From positions 923,501 through 987,500 of the forward strand of contig NZ_CP104213.1 in the NCBI RefSeq assembly GCF_025244745.1: DNA of 64,000 bases, read 5' to 3'. Below the pieces are notes generated by a model, which was given only the letters and a program-made list of their open reading frames with translations, ran no database searches and was not told the DNA's origin. The translations under genes were made by a program, and so were the position numbers. The stretch's first letter is position 1; each line of letters begins with the position of its first letter. This DNA is from Deinococcus rubellus. GTDB lineage: Bacteria; Deinococcota; Deinococci; Deinococcales; Deinococcaceae. Positions 17,840-26,763 of the stretch are shown piece by piece.

Positions 17840-19633
17840 ATGGCGCGGATAGACGGCAAATACGAAGTGGTAGAGGAGCGCTCGCAAAGCGGCGGCCAGA
17901 CGATCTACAGCGTGCGGGCCGACGCGCTGCCGGGAGCTGAGGTCGGCGAACTGCTGCGGCTGTCGTGGTTCGAGGTCGCTGCGCCCGACGAGCGCAACGC
18001 CTTTCACCGCTACCGCACGGCCCTCAAGGCGCTGGCCCCGGCGGGCCTGGCCGACGTGGTGGCCCGCCCCGGTGCGTACTACGCCGTCTGGCGCGAGGTG
18101 CCGGGCACGCCGCTGGCGGCTTTTCAGATGCAGCCGGTCAAGAACGAGGCGGCGCTCAGCGCCCTGCGCGATCTGGCCGCCCGGCTGGCTGTCCAGGGTT
18201 TCGCGCTCATGGACGCCGACATCGTGATGGACGGAGACACACCCCAGATCGCTTTTCTGACGCCCGCGACCCGTACCCCGCAGGAGGCCGAGTCGCTGAG
18301 CGCGGCGGCACTGACCCCGATCAATCAGGGCAAGGTGCGCCGTCAGCGCCCGCCGCGCAGCGTCTGGACCTGGATACCGGGGCTGGCCTGCCTGGTGGGG
18401 GCGGCGTATTTCGGTGCCCAGGCTGCCCAGATTTACCTCAACCCGCCGGTGGCCGACGTGCCCGCCGTGCTGGGGCAACCGGCCCAGGCGGCGGCGGACA
18501 GGCTGGCGACCCTGGGTTACCGGGTGCAGTACGCCGAGGGGGATGAGCGCGGCGCGGCGCTGGGGGCCGTCATCGCCCAGGAACCCGGCGGCGGCAGCAC
18601 CCTGCACCTGGGAAGGCTGATTACCCTGACCGTCAACAACCCCCCGACCCTGACGGTCCCGCGCTTGGAGGAGCAGACGCTCGATCAGGCCAAGGCGGCG
18701 CTGGGCGAGAACTTCCTCAAGCTGGGAAGCGTGTCCAGCGTGGACGGCGCGCTCAGCGGCACCCCCAAGGGCCGTGTGGTGGCCCAGTTGCCTGCCCCTG
18801 GCGCGGTGATCCGGCGCGGCCAGAGCGTGCGGCTGCTGATCAGCACCGGCGTCTCGGTGCAGCAGACCTGGCTGCCGGATCTGCGTGGCCTGCCGTTTGA
18901 CGACGCCCGCGACCTGGTGCGCCGCGCCGGGCTGACGGTCACCACCGTCAAGCCGGAGAGCTCGGACTCGGCGCAAAACACCGTGCTGCGCCAGTCGCCC
19001 GCCGCCTTTACCAAGGTCGACAGCGGCTCGCCGGTGACGCTGGTGGTGGCCCAGACCCGCTACCAGGCCCCGGTGGTCAGCCCGCCGCCGCTGCCGGTGC
19101 CGCCGTTGCCACTGCCGCCCGCGTTGCCCACCCCCGACCAGACACCTGGCTCCGGCGGTGTGGACAGCGGCTCTCCGGCAGCACAGCCGGAATTCGCGCC
19201 GACCACGCCGGGCGACACCTCGCCCGCGACTCCAGTTCCCTCGACGCCGACCCCCTCAACGCCCACCGGCTCGCCGCCAGCCACCTCGACTCCAGTGGTG
19301 CCTGCCACGCCAGTTCCGGAGACGCCCACGACTCCGCCACCCACCAGCCCAACACCTGCCACGCCGGAGTCGCCAACGTCGACGACCCCTGCCGCGCCGC
19401 CGCCCACCGCCGTGCGGACCGTGCCGATGACCTACACTTTTCCCGGCAATCTGCCGGACGGCACCACGGAGATCGTGGTGCGCGATGAGGACGGCGAGCG
19501 GGTCATTCTGCCCGCCACAGACAGCGCCCAGCTCCGGGGCGCGGTGGCCCGGCGCGACGACGTGAGTGTGCGCGGCAACTACACCTTCACGGTGCGGGTC
19601 AATGGTCAGGACTACGCGACTTTCGGGCCGTGA
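17840..19633 (+). CDS. Membrane PASTA protein with degenerate kinase-like N-terminus
   Basis: 597 aa. The N-terminal 170 residues follow a Ser/Thr kinase outline (start DGKYEVVEERSQSGGQTIYSVRA, then GAYYAVWREVPGTPL). The HRD catalytic loop and DFG motif are not recognisable, so it is probably a pseudokinase. One membrane helix (about 175-200) leads to three extracytoplasmic PASTA domains (about 204-270, 271-338, 341-408). A Pro/Thr/Ser linker of about 115 residues and a C-terminal beta-rich domain (TYTFPGNLPDGTTEIVVRDEDG) follow. PASTA domains bind muropeptides or beta-lactams in related proteins, so a cell-wall sensing or scaffold role is inferred. Its stop lies 16 nt before the desulfurase start. 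Confidence 0.8.
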   Translation: MARIDGKYEVVEERSQSGGQTIYSVRADALPGAEVGELLRLSWFEVAAPDERNAFHRYRTALKALAPAGLADVVARPGAYYAVWREVPGTPLAAFQMQPVKNEAALSALRDLAARLAVQGFALMDADIVMDGDTPQIAFLTPATRTPQEAESLSAAALTPINQGKVRRQRPPRSVWTWIPGLACLVGAAYFGAQAAQIYLNPPVADVPAVLGQPAQAAADRLATLGYRVQYAEGDERGAALGAVIAQEPGGGSTLHLGRLITLTVNNPPTLTVPRLEEQTLDQAKAALGENFLKLGSVSSVDGALSGTPKGRVVAQLPAPGAVIRRGQSVRLLISTGVSVQQTWLPDLRGLPFDDARDLVRRAGLTVTTVKPESSDSAQNTVLRQSPAAFTKVDSGSPVTLVVAQTRYQAPVVSPPPLPVPPLPLPPALPTPDQTPGSGGVDSGSPAAQPEFAPTTPGDTSPATPVPSTPTPSTPTGSPPATSTPVVPATPVPETPTTPPPTSPTPATPESPTSTTPAAPPPTAVRTVPMTYTFPGNLPDGTTEIVVRDEDGERVILPATDSAQLRGAVARRDDVSVRGNYTFTVRVNGQDYATFGP

Positions 19634-19649
19634 GCGGCGGCAAGACCCG

Positions 19650-20780
19650 GTGATCTACCTCGATTACGCTGCCACCCACCCGCTGACCCCGCTGGCACTC
19701 GCGGCTTATCAGCGCGCCGCCGCCGTGCCGGGCAACCCGGCCAGCATTCACGTCGCCGGGCAGGCCGCCCGCGAATTGCTGGAGGAAGGTCGGGCAGCAG
19801 CGGCGGCGGCGCTGGGGGTCTCGCCGCTGACCCTCACGGCGCTCAGCGGCGGCACCGAGGCCGACAACCAGGTGCTGCTCGGCAGCTTTCCTGAAGCCTG
19901 GGAAGGAGGCGGCCAGGGCCACCTGATTACCTCCAGCATCGAGCATTCGGCAGTGCTGGCTCCGGCCAGGGCGCTGGCGGCGCGCGGGGTGGCCGTCACC
20001 TTTCTCGAACCGCAGCCCGGTGGCCTGATTGATCCGCAGCAACTCCGTGAGGCGCTGCGCCCCGGTACCCGGCTGGTCAGTCTGCACCATGCCAACAACG
20101 AGATCGGCGCGCTGCAAGACGTCGCCGCGCTGGCCGAGGTGGCCCACACGGGCGGCGCGAAGTTTCACACCGACGCGGTGCAGTCGCCGGGCGTCGCGGC
20201 GCTCGACTTGCTGGGCTGGGGCGTGGACTACGCCAGCTTCAGCGCCCACAAATGGGGCGGGCCGCTGGGGGTGGGCCTGCTGTATGTCCGGCGCGGCCTC
20301 GAATTGCCGCCGCTGCTGCTGGGCGGCGGGCAGGAGCGCGGCCTGCGCAGCGGTACCCAGAACGCGCCGGGCCTCTACGCGGCGGGCCTGAGTCTGCAAG
20401 CGGCGGTGGCAGCCCAGCCGCAGACGCACGCCCATCTGCGCGCCCTCAACGACCAGCTCACGGCGCGGCTCTCGGGCGAGGCGGACCTGCACGCCAACCA
20501 CACCCCGGCGGGCAGCCCCAAGGTGGCCTCGTTCACGGCGCAGGGCGCAGACGGCGAGGCGCTGCTGATGAATCTGGATTTCGCCGGGGTGTGCGTCTCG
20601 GCGGGCAGCGCCTGCTCGGCGGGCACCATGCAGCCCAGCCACGTGCTCCTGGCGCTGGGCCTGAATGACGCTGACGCCCTCGCCACCGTGCGCCTGAGTT
20701 TCGGGGCCGCGACCACCCCGCAAGAAGTTGAGGCGGCGGCCTCGGCGCTGGTTGCGGCGGCCAGGGCCAGCCGTCTGTGA
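19650..20780 (+). CDS. Cysteine desulfurase (NifS/IscS family)
   Basis: A 376-aa PLP enzyme that takes sulfur from cysteine for Fe-S clusters or thio-modification. YLDYAATHPLTP starts the fold. GTEADNQ, SIEHSAVL, HANNEIGALQD, the Schiff-base Lys in FSAHKWGGPLG (about 202) and the active-site Cys loop SAGSACSAGTMQPSHVL (about 320) are intact. GTG at 19650 was chosen because the product then begins directly at the conserved N-terminus. No iscU/sufU scaffold gene is adjacent. Confidence 0.9.
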   Translation: MIYLDYAATHPLTPLALAAYQRAAAVPGNPASIHVAGQAARELLEEGRAAAAAALGVSPLTLTALSGGTEADNQVLLGSFPEAWEGGGQGHLITSSIEHSAVLAPARALAARGVAVTFLEPQPGGLIDPQQLREALRPGTRLVSLHHANNEIGALQDVAALAEVAHTGGAKFHTDAVQSPGVAALDLLGWGVDYASFSAHKWGGPLGVGLLYVRRGLELPPLLLGGGQERGLRSGTQNAPGLYAAGLSLQAAVAAQPQTHAHLRALNDQLTARLSGEADLHANHTPAGSPKVASFTAQGADGEALLMNLDFAGVCVSAGSACSAGTMQPSHVLLALGLNDADALATVRLSFGAATTPQEVEAAASALVAAARASRL

Positions 20781-20813
20781 GTCTTTGGGTGGCCCACTCA
20801 CTGGCCCGGCAGT

Positions 20814-21932
20814 TCAACCGAATCTGGTTTTTCGGGGGTCGCTGAGATGGATCAGCGGGTCGGGTCCGTCGCCCGCTGCCCGCACCTGGTTGCGTCCGCT
20901 GGCCTTGGCCTGGCGTAGCGCCAGATCGGCGATTTCCAGCACCTGCTCATGTGGGCTGTGTCCGCCCTCAGCGGCGGTCTGGGCCACACCGAACGAGGCG
21001 GTTACTGGCCCCGACGCGAAGCTGTAGGCGGCCAGGTTGCTGCGGGCGCGCTCGGCGGCAGCGCGGGCCGCCTCGGCGCTGACATTCGGCAGGATCATCA
21101 GAAATTCCTCGCCGCCCCAGCGTGCCAGTAAATTTGGCGCAGCGAGGTGCTGCCCGCACAGCTGCGCGGTCTGGGTCAGCACCATATCGCCCTCGGCGTG
21201 GCCGTAGCGGTCATTGACCTGCTTGAAGTAGTCGAGGTCGAACAGCACCAGGGCGTAGGGCTGCTGCCCGCTGTCCAGCCGGTCGAGCAGGCTCTGTGCA
21301 GCGCGGCGGTTGGGCAGGCCGGTGAGGGTGTCCACGTAGGCCAGGCGGCGCATGTCCTCGTACTGCTGCCGGGCGCTGCCCACCACATACTGAACCAGCG
21401 CAATCAATATGCCCGAGAGAAAGAACTGAGCGAGCGAGGCCAGCAGCCGGTCACCGAGTCGCCCGCTCTGCCACAGCGGCACCGTCTGGGCAAAGGTGAT
21501 CAGCAGCGTGAGGCCGATCTGGGTGCCTACCACCTGCGCTGCCCGCCGGGGCGTCCAGAGAATAAACGCCATCATGTAGAGCACCGGAAACCACAGCACG
21601 CCCTCGCTGAGCATCCCGTACCTGGGTACGAACGAGGAAAACTGATGATAAAAGAGTGCCAGCAGGTACGCGCTGCACACCCCATATGTCAGGTTGAGCG
21701 CCCGTTCGAGCTTAAGCCAGTGCCGCCGCAGACTCAGTTCCAGGCCCAGCATCAGCACCGCGATCAGTGGCAGGGCCATTTTGTCGAGCGGGTCAACGTT
21801 GCCGCGCTGAAACACGAGGGCCAGCAGCGCTGCCAGCGCGCTGAGTGGAGCCAGCAAGCCGAACCCCTGCCGCCGCAGCAGGTTGAGGGTTTCAAGTGGC
21901 ACGCCCGGCTTCGGCTTCTGGAGGCGGAACAT
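20814..21932 (-). CDS. Membrane diguanylate cyclase (GGDEF)
   Basis: 372 aa. Five to six membrane helices fill the first 190 residues (an MHYT/7TM-like sensor, not assigned). A cytoplasmic GGDEF domain follows, starting DTLTGLPNRRAA, with FDLDYFKQVNDRYGHAEGD and the active-site loop as GGEEF (about 275), which is a catalytically competent variant. It would make cyclic di-GMP in response to an unknown input. TAGAAT lies 11 nt before the ATG. It is divergent from the ABC exporter gene across a 213-nt region with two hairpins. Confidence 0.88.
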   Translation of the reverse strand: MFRLQKPKPGVPLETLNLLRRQGFGLLAPLSALAALLALVFQRGNVDPLDKMALPLIAVLMLGLELSLRRHWLKLERALNLTYGVCSAYLLALFYHQFSSFVPRYGMLSEGVLWFPVLYMMAFILWTPRRAAQVVGTQIGLTLLITFAQTVPLWQSGRLGDRLLASLAQFFLSGILIALVQYVVGSARQQYEDMRRLAYVDTLTGLPNRRAAQSLLDRLDSGQQPYALVLFDLDYFKQVNDRYGHAEGDMVLTQTAQLCGQHLAAPNLLARWGGEEFLMILPNVSAEAARAAAERARSNLAAYSFASGPVTASFGVAQTAAEGGHSPHEQVLEIADLALRQAKASGRNQVRAAGDGPDPLIHLSDPRKTRFG

Positions 21933-21957
21933 AGCTGAAAGTCATTCTAAGCGATTG

Positions 21958-22017
21958 GCTTCACATAAAACGAAATCTGCCGCCTTTTTGTGAAGCTGCC
22001 CTGAGTTAAGAGGGCAG
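21958..22017. other. Two adjacent inverted repeats in a divergent intergenic region
   Basis: GCTTCACA (21958-21965) pairs with TGTGAAGC (21989-21996). CTGCCCT (21996-22002) pairs with AGGGCAG (22011-22017), 8-nt loop. They lie between the GGDEF and ABC exporter starts, so they could form leader structures or regulator sites. No known riboswitch class is recognised. Confidence 0.35.
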
Positions 22018-22134
22018 TGCCTGCGCGTCTTCAAAGAGGAGATTATTTTCAAAGATTGACAGAAACGGGTACCTATTTTCACGAATCTGAACGGTACTGC
22101 TTTGGGCAGGTCAATACCGGGCACCGCTTGGCGC

Positions 22135-22140
22135 TACCCT
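22135..22140 (+). promoter_or_regulatory. -10 box (TACCCT) of the ABC exporter gene
   Basis: TACCCT, 5 nt (GGAGC), ATG at 22146. Either leaderless or with a very short ribosome-binding site. Confidence 0.35.
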
Positions 22141-22145
22141 GGAGC

Positions 22146-23996
22146 ATGTTCTCGCGTCCCGCTGCCCGCTCTTCCGCTCCAGACGATCCGCAGGCTTCCC
22201 GCCCTGATCCGGCCAGCTTGCTGCGGCTGCTGCGCTACGTCCGGCCTTACCTGGGCTGGCTGCTGCTGGGCATTCTGACGACCCTGCTCTCAGCGGGCCT
22301 GAGCCTGGTGTTCCCCAAACTGTTCGGCAACCTGATCGACGCCTCGTTTCTCAAGCGCGCGCCGGGCGGGGTGGCCGACACCGGGCCGCTCGATAGGATC
22401 GTGCTGCTGCTGCTGGGCGTCTTCGCGGTGGTGGCGGTGTTTACCGCGCTGCAAACCTTTCTGATCTCGCGGGTGGGCGTGCGGGTGGTGGCCGATCTGC
22501 GCCGGGCGGTGTTCGCGCACCTGCTGAGCCTCAGCCCGCGCTTTTTCGCCTCGCGGCGTACCGGCGAACTCACCAGTCGCCTCACCAGCGACGTGTCCAC
22601 CGTGCAGACGGTGGTGAGCAGCGCCCTGGCGCAACTCCTCAGTCAGATCGTCACCCTGATCGGCGGCGTCACGCTGATGGTGCTGACCAGTTTCCGGTTG
22701 AGCCTGTTTACCCTGGGCGTCATTCCGCTGATCATCGGCACGGCCATCGTGATCGGCCTGCGAATTCGCCGGGCGGCCCGTGACGTGCAGGACAAAGTGG
22801 CTGCCGCCAACGCCAGCGCCGAGGAGGCCATCAGTGGCGTGCGGGTGGTGCAGAGTTTCACCGCCGAGGATCTGGAGCGCGGGCGCTACGGCCAGGGCGT
22901 CGAGGCCTCGTTTCAGGCGTCGCTGCGGCGCATCCGGCTCTCGTCGTCGCTGGCGGGCATCATGACCTTTCTGGCGTTCGGCAGCCTGGCTGGGGTGCTG
23001 TGGTACGGCGGACGGCAGGTGCTGGGCGGCGAGTTGACACCGGGCAAGCTGGTGAGTTTTCTGTTTTACGCCCTGCAAGTCGGCCTCGGCGTGGGCGGCC
23101 TGACCGGCGTCTTTTCTCAGGTGCAGGAAGCGCTGGGGGCGTCCTCGCGCCTGTTCGAGCTGCTCGATACCCGCAGCGATTTGCCGCTGCCCGCCGTACC
23201 CACCCCACTGTGCCGCCTCAGCGGGCGGGTGCGTTTCGAGGACGTGTCGTTCGGGTACGGTGACGAGGTGGGAGGGCCGACCCTCTCCGGCCTCGATCTG
23301 GACGTGTTGCCGGGGCAGACGGTGGCGCTGGTCGGGCCAAGCGGGGCTGGGAAGTCCACCCTGGTCAGCTTGCTGCCGCGCTTCTACGACGTGACCGGCG
23401 GCGCGCTGACGGTGGACGGGGTGGATGTGCGCCAGGCTGATCTGGAGGAGCTGCGCGCCCAGGTGGGACTGGTGCCGCAGGAAACATTGCTGTTTTCCGG
23501 CAGCGTGGCCGAGAACATCCTGTATGGACGCCAGGACGCCGACCCGCAGGAAGTCAGGGCAGCGGCGCGGGCCGCCAACGCCGAGGAGTTCATTCTGAAG
23601 TTGCCGCAGGGGTTTGACACGGCGGTGGGCGAGCGCGGCGTCAAGCTGTCGGGCGGGCAGCGCCAGCGCGTCGCCATTGCCAGGGCCATATTGAAAAATC
23701 CCCGCGTCCTGATTCTGGACGAGGCCACCAGCGCCCTGGACAACGAATCGGAAGCGCTGGTGCAGGACGCCCTGGAAAAGCTGATGGTGGGCCGCACGAC
23801 CTTCGTCATCGCCCACCGCCTTAGCACCATTCGCGGCGCGGACCTGATCGTGGTGATGGACGCCGGACGCATCGTGCAGCGCGGCACGCATGCTGAGCTG
23901 CTCGCCGAGGGCGGCCTCTACAAAGACCTCTACGAGTTGCAGTTTCGCGCCGAGGACCGTCCGGTACGGATGCAGGCGGCGCTGCCGGGGGCCTGA
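22146..23996 (+). CDS. ABC exporter, fused permease and ATPase (half-transporter)
   Basis: 616 aa of the MsbA/LmrA-like type IV family. Six membrane helices (about residues 35-340), coupling segments (VVADLRRAVFAHLLSLSPRFFASRRTGEL is the start of the core), and a C-terminal ATPase. Walker A GPSGAGKST is near residue 397, the signature LSGGQRQRV near 501, Walker B ILDEATSALD and the switch His in FVIAHRLSTI. It is probably a homodimer exporting a lipid or drug; substrate unknown. The frame is open further upstream, but the ATG at 22146 fits both the family N-terminus and the -10 box. Confidence 0.9.
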   Translation: MFSRPAARSSAPDDPQASRPDPASLLRLLRYVRPYLGWLLLGILTTLLSAGLSLVFPKLFGNLIDASFLKRAPGGVADTGPLDRIVLLLLGVFAVVAVFTALQTFLISRVGVRVVADLRRAVFAHLLSLSPRFFASRRTGELTSRLTSDVSTVQTVVSSALAQLLSQIVTLIGGVTLMVLTSFRLSLFTLGVIPLIIGTAIVIGLRIRRAARDVQDKVAAANASAEEAISGVRVVQSFTAEDLERGRYGQGVEASFQASLRRIRLSSSLAGIMTFLAFGSLAGVLWYGGRQVLGGELTPGKLVSFLFYALQVGLGVGGLTGVFSQVQEALGASSRLFELLDTRSDLPLPAVPTPLCRLSGRVRFEDVSFGYGDEVGGPTLSGLDLDVLPGQTVALVGPSGAGKSTLVSLLPRFYDVTGGALTVDGVDVRQADLEELRAQVGLVPQETLLFSGSVAENILYGRQDADPQEVRAAARAANAEEFILKLPQGFDTAVGERGVKLSGGQRQRVAIARAILKNPRVLILDEATSALDNESEALVQDALEKLMVGRTTFVIAHRLSTIRGADLIVVMDAGRIVQRGTHAELLAEGGLYKDLYELQFRAEDRPVRMQAALPGA

Positions 23997-24029
23997 CCCG
24001 GCTTGCAATTGGCGGGTGGGTGTGCGTGT

Positions 24030-24035
24030 TAGCCT
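24030..24035 (+). promoter_or_regulatory. Extended -10 box (TGTTAGCCT) of the DsbA-like gene, leaderless layout
   Basis: TAGCCT with an upstream TG (24027-24028), then 6 nt, then ATG at 24042. Confidence 0.5.
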
Positions 24036-24041
24036 CCCGGC

Positions 24042-24665
24042 ATGACGCCCACCACCATCTACTTCGATTTCCTGTGCCCCTACGCCTGGCGCGGCCTAGA
24101 GCTGGCCGACGTGCTGCGTCGAGATCACGCCCAGACCTTTGAGCTGCGCCACTTCAGTCTGGTGCAGGGCAACCATCCCGAGAACGCTGCCAGCCGCCAT
24201 GTGCCGATATGGTGGCTGACCGATCAGGCGTCGGATGGGGGCAGCGCTGCGCAGTCGGGCAGCCTGCGGGCTTTCCTGGCCGATCAGGCGGCGGCAAAGC
24301 AGGGCGAGGAGGCGAGGTGGGCCTTCGCGCTCGCGCTGTTCCGGGCGGTTCATCAGGGAAAGGCCGAGCTGAACGAGGCCACCCTCCAGGCGGCGGCGCA
24401 GACGGCGGGGCTGGATCTGGCCCGCTTCGACACAGACCGTCAGGACGACCAGAGCCGCGCCGATCTCCGGGCTGATCTGGCTGCTGCTGCCGAGCTGGGC
24501 GTCTTCGGCACGCCGACCTTCGTGCTGCCGCAGGGCCACGCCGCCTATTTCCGTTTCGCCAACCTGGTGCCGCCGCAACAGGCGCTGGACACCTATCAGC
24601 TCTACGTGTCGGTGCTGGAAAGTGACGCCCGCATCGAGACCGTCAAGCGGGCCAAGCGCGCCTGA
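24042..24665 (+). CDS. DsbA-family thioredoxin-fold protein (FrnE/HCCA isomerase-like), single active-site Cys
   Basis: 207 aa. The thioredoxin motif near the N-terminus reads FDFLCPYAWRG, so the second Cys of CxxC is Ala. A helical insertion follows, with FGTPTFVLPQGHAAYFRF carrying the cis-Pro (TP) near the C-terminal part. A lone Cys cannot form the usual dithiol, so it is closer to glutathione-transferase-kappa/2-hydroxychromene-2-carboxylate isomerase types or a monothiol isomerase. The stop lies 5 nt before the start of the VWA gene. Confidence 0.75.
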   Translation: MTPTTIYFDFLCPYAWRGLELADVLRRDHAQTFELRHFSLVQGNHPENAASRHVPIWWLTDQASDGGSAAQSGSLRAFLADQAAAKQGEEARWAFALALFRAVHQGKAELNEATLQAAAQTAGLDLARFDTDRQDDQSRADLRADLAAAAELGVFGTPTFVLPQGHAAYFRFANLVPPQQALDTYQLYVSVLESDARIETVKRAKRA

Positions 24666-24669
24666 AGCC

Positions 24670-25833
24670 GTGACCCGAGCGCTGCTGCCGGACCTCACGA
24701 CCTTCGCGGTCCACCTGCGCCGCGCCGGGTTCAGCGTCGGCCCCGGCGACCTCGCGGACGCGCTGCGGGCCGCCGAGGGGCTGGGGCTGCTGGATTTCGG
24801 TGTGCTGGAAGCCGCCTGGGGTGTCATTTTCGCCCGGACCCGCGAGCAGGCGAAGGCTTTCCCAGTTCTCTTCCGGGCGTATTTCCCGACGCCCCCCGAC
24901 GCGCCCGAGCGGCCCAGTCCCGATCCGGCCAGAAACGAGACCGAGCCGACTGAGCCGCCCACTGAGAGCGCTGAAGACGCGGATGAGGATGCCGAGAGCT
25001 TGGCCGAATCTTCTGTCGCGGGAAGTGAGCGCCCCACGCCGGGCGAGGATGCACCAGACGAAGCGGACGAACCGGGCCAGCTCCTTCAGACCCGCCTGAG
25101 TCCGCACGCCGGGCAGGGTGCGCCACCCCGCCTGGCCCTGGGCGAGACGGCGCTGTACGCCGAGGCGGCCCGCGCCCTGCTGGGCGGTGTGCGGCTGGGC
25201 CGCTCGCGGCGGCGGCGGGTGGGGATGAGCGGCCCCCAGGTGGACGTGCGCGCCACCCTGCAAGCCGCCCGCCGCACCGGGGGCGAGCCGCTCAACCTGC
25301 GCTACCGCCTGCGCCCGCCCCGCCCGCCGCGCGTGCTGCTGCTGCTCGACGGCAGCCGCAGCATGGCCCCTTACGCTGCACTCCTGCTGCGCTACGCTGC
25401 CGCACTCTCGGCCCGCAGCCGCAAGGTCGAGGTGTATTCGTTCAGCACCTCGCTGGAGCGCCTGACTCCCCTGCTGCGCGCCGGGCTGGGTGCCAGCAGC
25501 GGCGAGAGCTGGGGCGGCGGCACCCGCATCGGCGAGAATCTGGCGCGGCTGCTGCGGCTGGGCCGCGCCCACCTGCGTCCCGACACCCTGCTGGTGATTC
25601 TGAGTGACGGCCTGGACACCGGGGAGCCGCCGCAACTCGTGGAAGCGCTGAAAAAGCTGCGCGCCCGCGTCGGCGGTGTGGTCTGGCTCAACCCGCTGGC
25701 GGCCCAGACCGGCTACCTGCCGCTGGCACGCGGGATGGCGGCGGCGCTGCCCCACCTCGATGTGTTCGCGGGTGTGGATGGGGTGGGGGATTTGCTGGCG
25801 CTGCCCGGTCAGGTGCGGCGGGCCTTGCGCTGA
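24670..25833 (+). CDS. VWA-domain CoxE-like protein
   Basis: A 387-aa protein. The N-terminal part (FAVHLRRAGFSVGPGDLADALRA) matches the CoxE-like family often paired with MoxR AAA+ ATPases. An acidic, Glu/Asp/Pro-rich low-complexity segment follows (about residues 75-140). The C-terminal VWA domain has the metal site as DGSRSM (about 227), GGGTRIGENLA and LSDGLDTGEPP. These proteins help insert metals or remodel complexes with a MoxR partner, but no such ATPase gene is in the window. The GTG start follows the previous stop by 5 nt, indicating coupling with the thioredoxin-fold gene. Confidence 0.8.
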   Translation: MTRALLPDLTTFAVHLRRAGFSVGPGDLADALRAAEGLGLLDFGVLEAAWGVIFARTREQAKAFPVLFRAYFPTPPDAPERPSPDPARNETEPTEPPTESAEDADEDAESLAESSVAGSERPTPGEDAPDEADEPGQLLQTRLSPHAGQGAPPRLALGETALYAEAARALLGGVRLGRSRRRRVGMSGPQVDVRATLQAARRTGGEPLNLRYRLRPPRPPRVLLLLDGSRSMAPYAALLLRYAAALSARSRKVEVYSFSTSLERLTPLLRAGLGASSGESWGGGTRIGENLARLLRLGRAHLRPDTLLVILSDGLDTGEPPQLVEALKKLRARVGGVVWLNPLAAQTGYLPLARGMAAALPHLDVFAGVDGVGDLLALPGQVRRALR

Positions 25834-25842
25834 AATGATAGG

Positions 25843-25878
25843 AAAACGGCCCGCCATCCGAAGACAGCGGGCCGTTTT
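25843..25878. terminator. Bidirectional terminator between convergent genes
   Basis: AAAACGGCCCGC (25843-25854) and GCGGGCCGTTTT (25867-25878) form a perfect 12-bp stem with a 12-nt loop. It serves the VWA gene on the plus strand and the sugar-permease operon on the minus strand. Confidence 0.92.
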
Positions 25879-25893
25879 GAATGGGGAAGAGCT

Positions 25894-26763
25894 TCAGCCC
25901 TTGACGCTGCCCGCCAGCAGACCGCGTACGAAATAGCGGCCCAGCACGATGTAGACCAGCAGGGTCGGGATGGCCGCCAGAATCGCGCCCGCCATCGGCA
26001 GGTTCCACGACACCGCCTGTCCGCCCGCCAGTTGCGAGAGAGCGTAGGTCACCGGCTGGCTGCCGGACGAGGTGAGCGTGGCCGCAAACAGAAACTCGTT
26101 CCAGACCTGGGTGAACTGCCAGATGATGACCACCACGAAGCCGGGAATGCTGATGGGGAAAATGACCCTGGCGTAAATGCCCCAGAAGCCCGCGCCGTCG
26201 ATGGTGGCCGCCTCCACCAGCGCGTCCGGCACGTCGGCGTAGAAGTTGCGGAAGATCAGGGTGGTGATCGGAATGCCGTAGACGACGTGCGCCAGGATCA
26301 GGCCCCAGATGCTGCCGTACAGCCCCAGCGACTTGATGAACTGAAACAGCGGAATCAGCACCGATTGGTAGGGGATGAACATGCCAAACAGCATCAGCGC
26401 GAACAGGGTATTCGCGCCCTTGAATCTCCACTTGCTCAGCGCGTAGCCGTTGAGGCTGCCCAGCATGGCGCTGATGGCGGTGGCGACGACCGCCAGAAAG
26501 AGGCTGTTGCCCATGTTGCCGCCGACCTTGGCCCAGGCATCCGAGAAGCTGGCCCAGTTCAGAAATTTGGGCAGTTGCCAGGTGGTCGCCAGGTTGATGG
26601 CGTCGGGCGTCTTGAAGGCGGTCACGACCAGCAGGTAGATCGGCAGCAGGAAAAACAGCGCAGCGATGACCAGGCCTAGATACATCAAGACCCTGGACAG
26701 CGAGAAGCGCGCCGATTTGTGGACGCTGGGCACACTGGCCGAACTCAGCGGCGTGCTGGTCAT
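25894..26763 (-). CDS. Carbohydrate ABC permease, inner (MalG-like) subunit
   Basis: 289 aa, six membrane helices, with the CUT1-type EAA loop [29 protein letters not shown]. Paired with the permease at 26760-27875, whose stop overlaps this start (4 nt), and with a glucose/mannose-type binding protein. It forms half of the membrane channel of a CUT1 sugar importer. No ATPase gene is in the cluster; a shared MalK/MsmK-type ATPase elsewhere is likely. Confidence 0.9.
   Translation of the reverse strand: MTSTPLSSASVPSVHKSARFSLSRVLMYLGLVIAALFFLLPIYLLVVTAFKTPDAINLATTWQLPKFLNWASFSDAWAKVGGNMGNSLFLAVVATAISAMLGSLNGYALSKWRFKGANTLFALMLFGMFIPYQSVLIPLFQFIKSLGLYGSIWGLILAHVVYGIPITTLIFRNFYADVPDALVEAATIDGAGFWGIYARVIFPISIPGFVVVIIWQFTQVWNEFLFAATLTSSGSQPVTYALSQLAGGQAVSWNLPMAGAILAAIPTLLVYIVLGRYFVRGLLAGSVKG

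Noticed and set aside
22290..24008. 572-codon minus-strand frame opposite the ABC exporter
   Set aside because: Gln/His/Arg-rich shadow of a well-conserved ABC gene, no recognisable motif.
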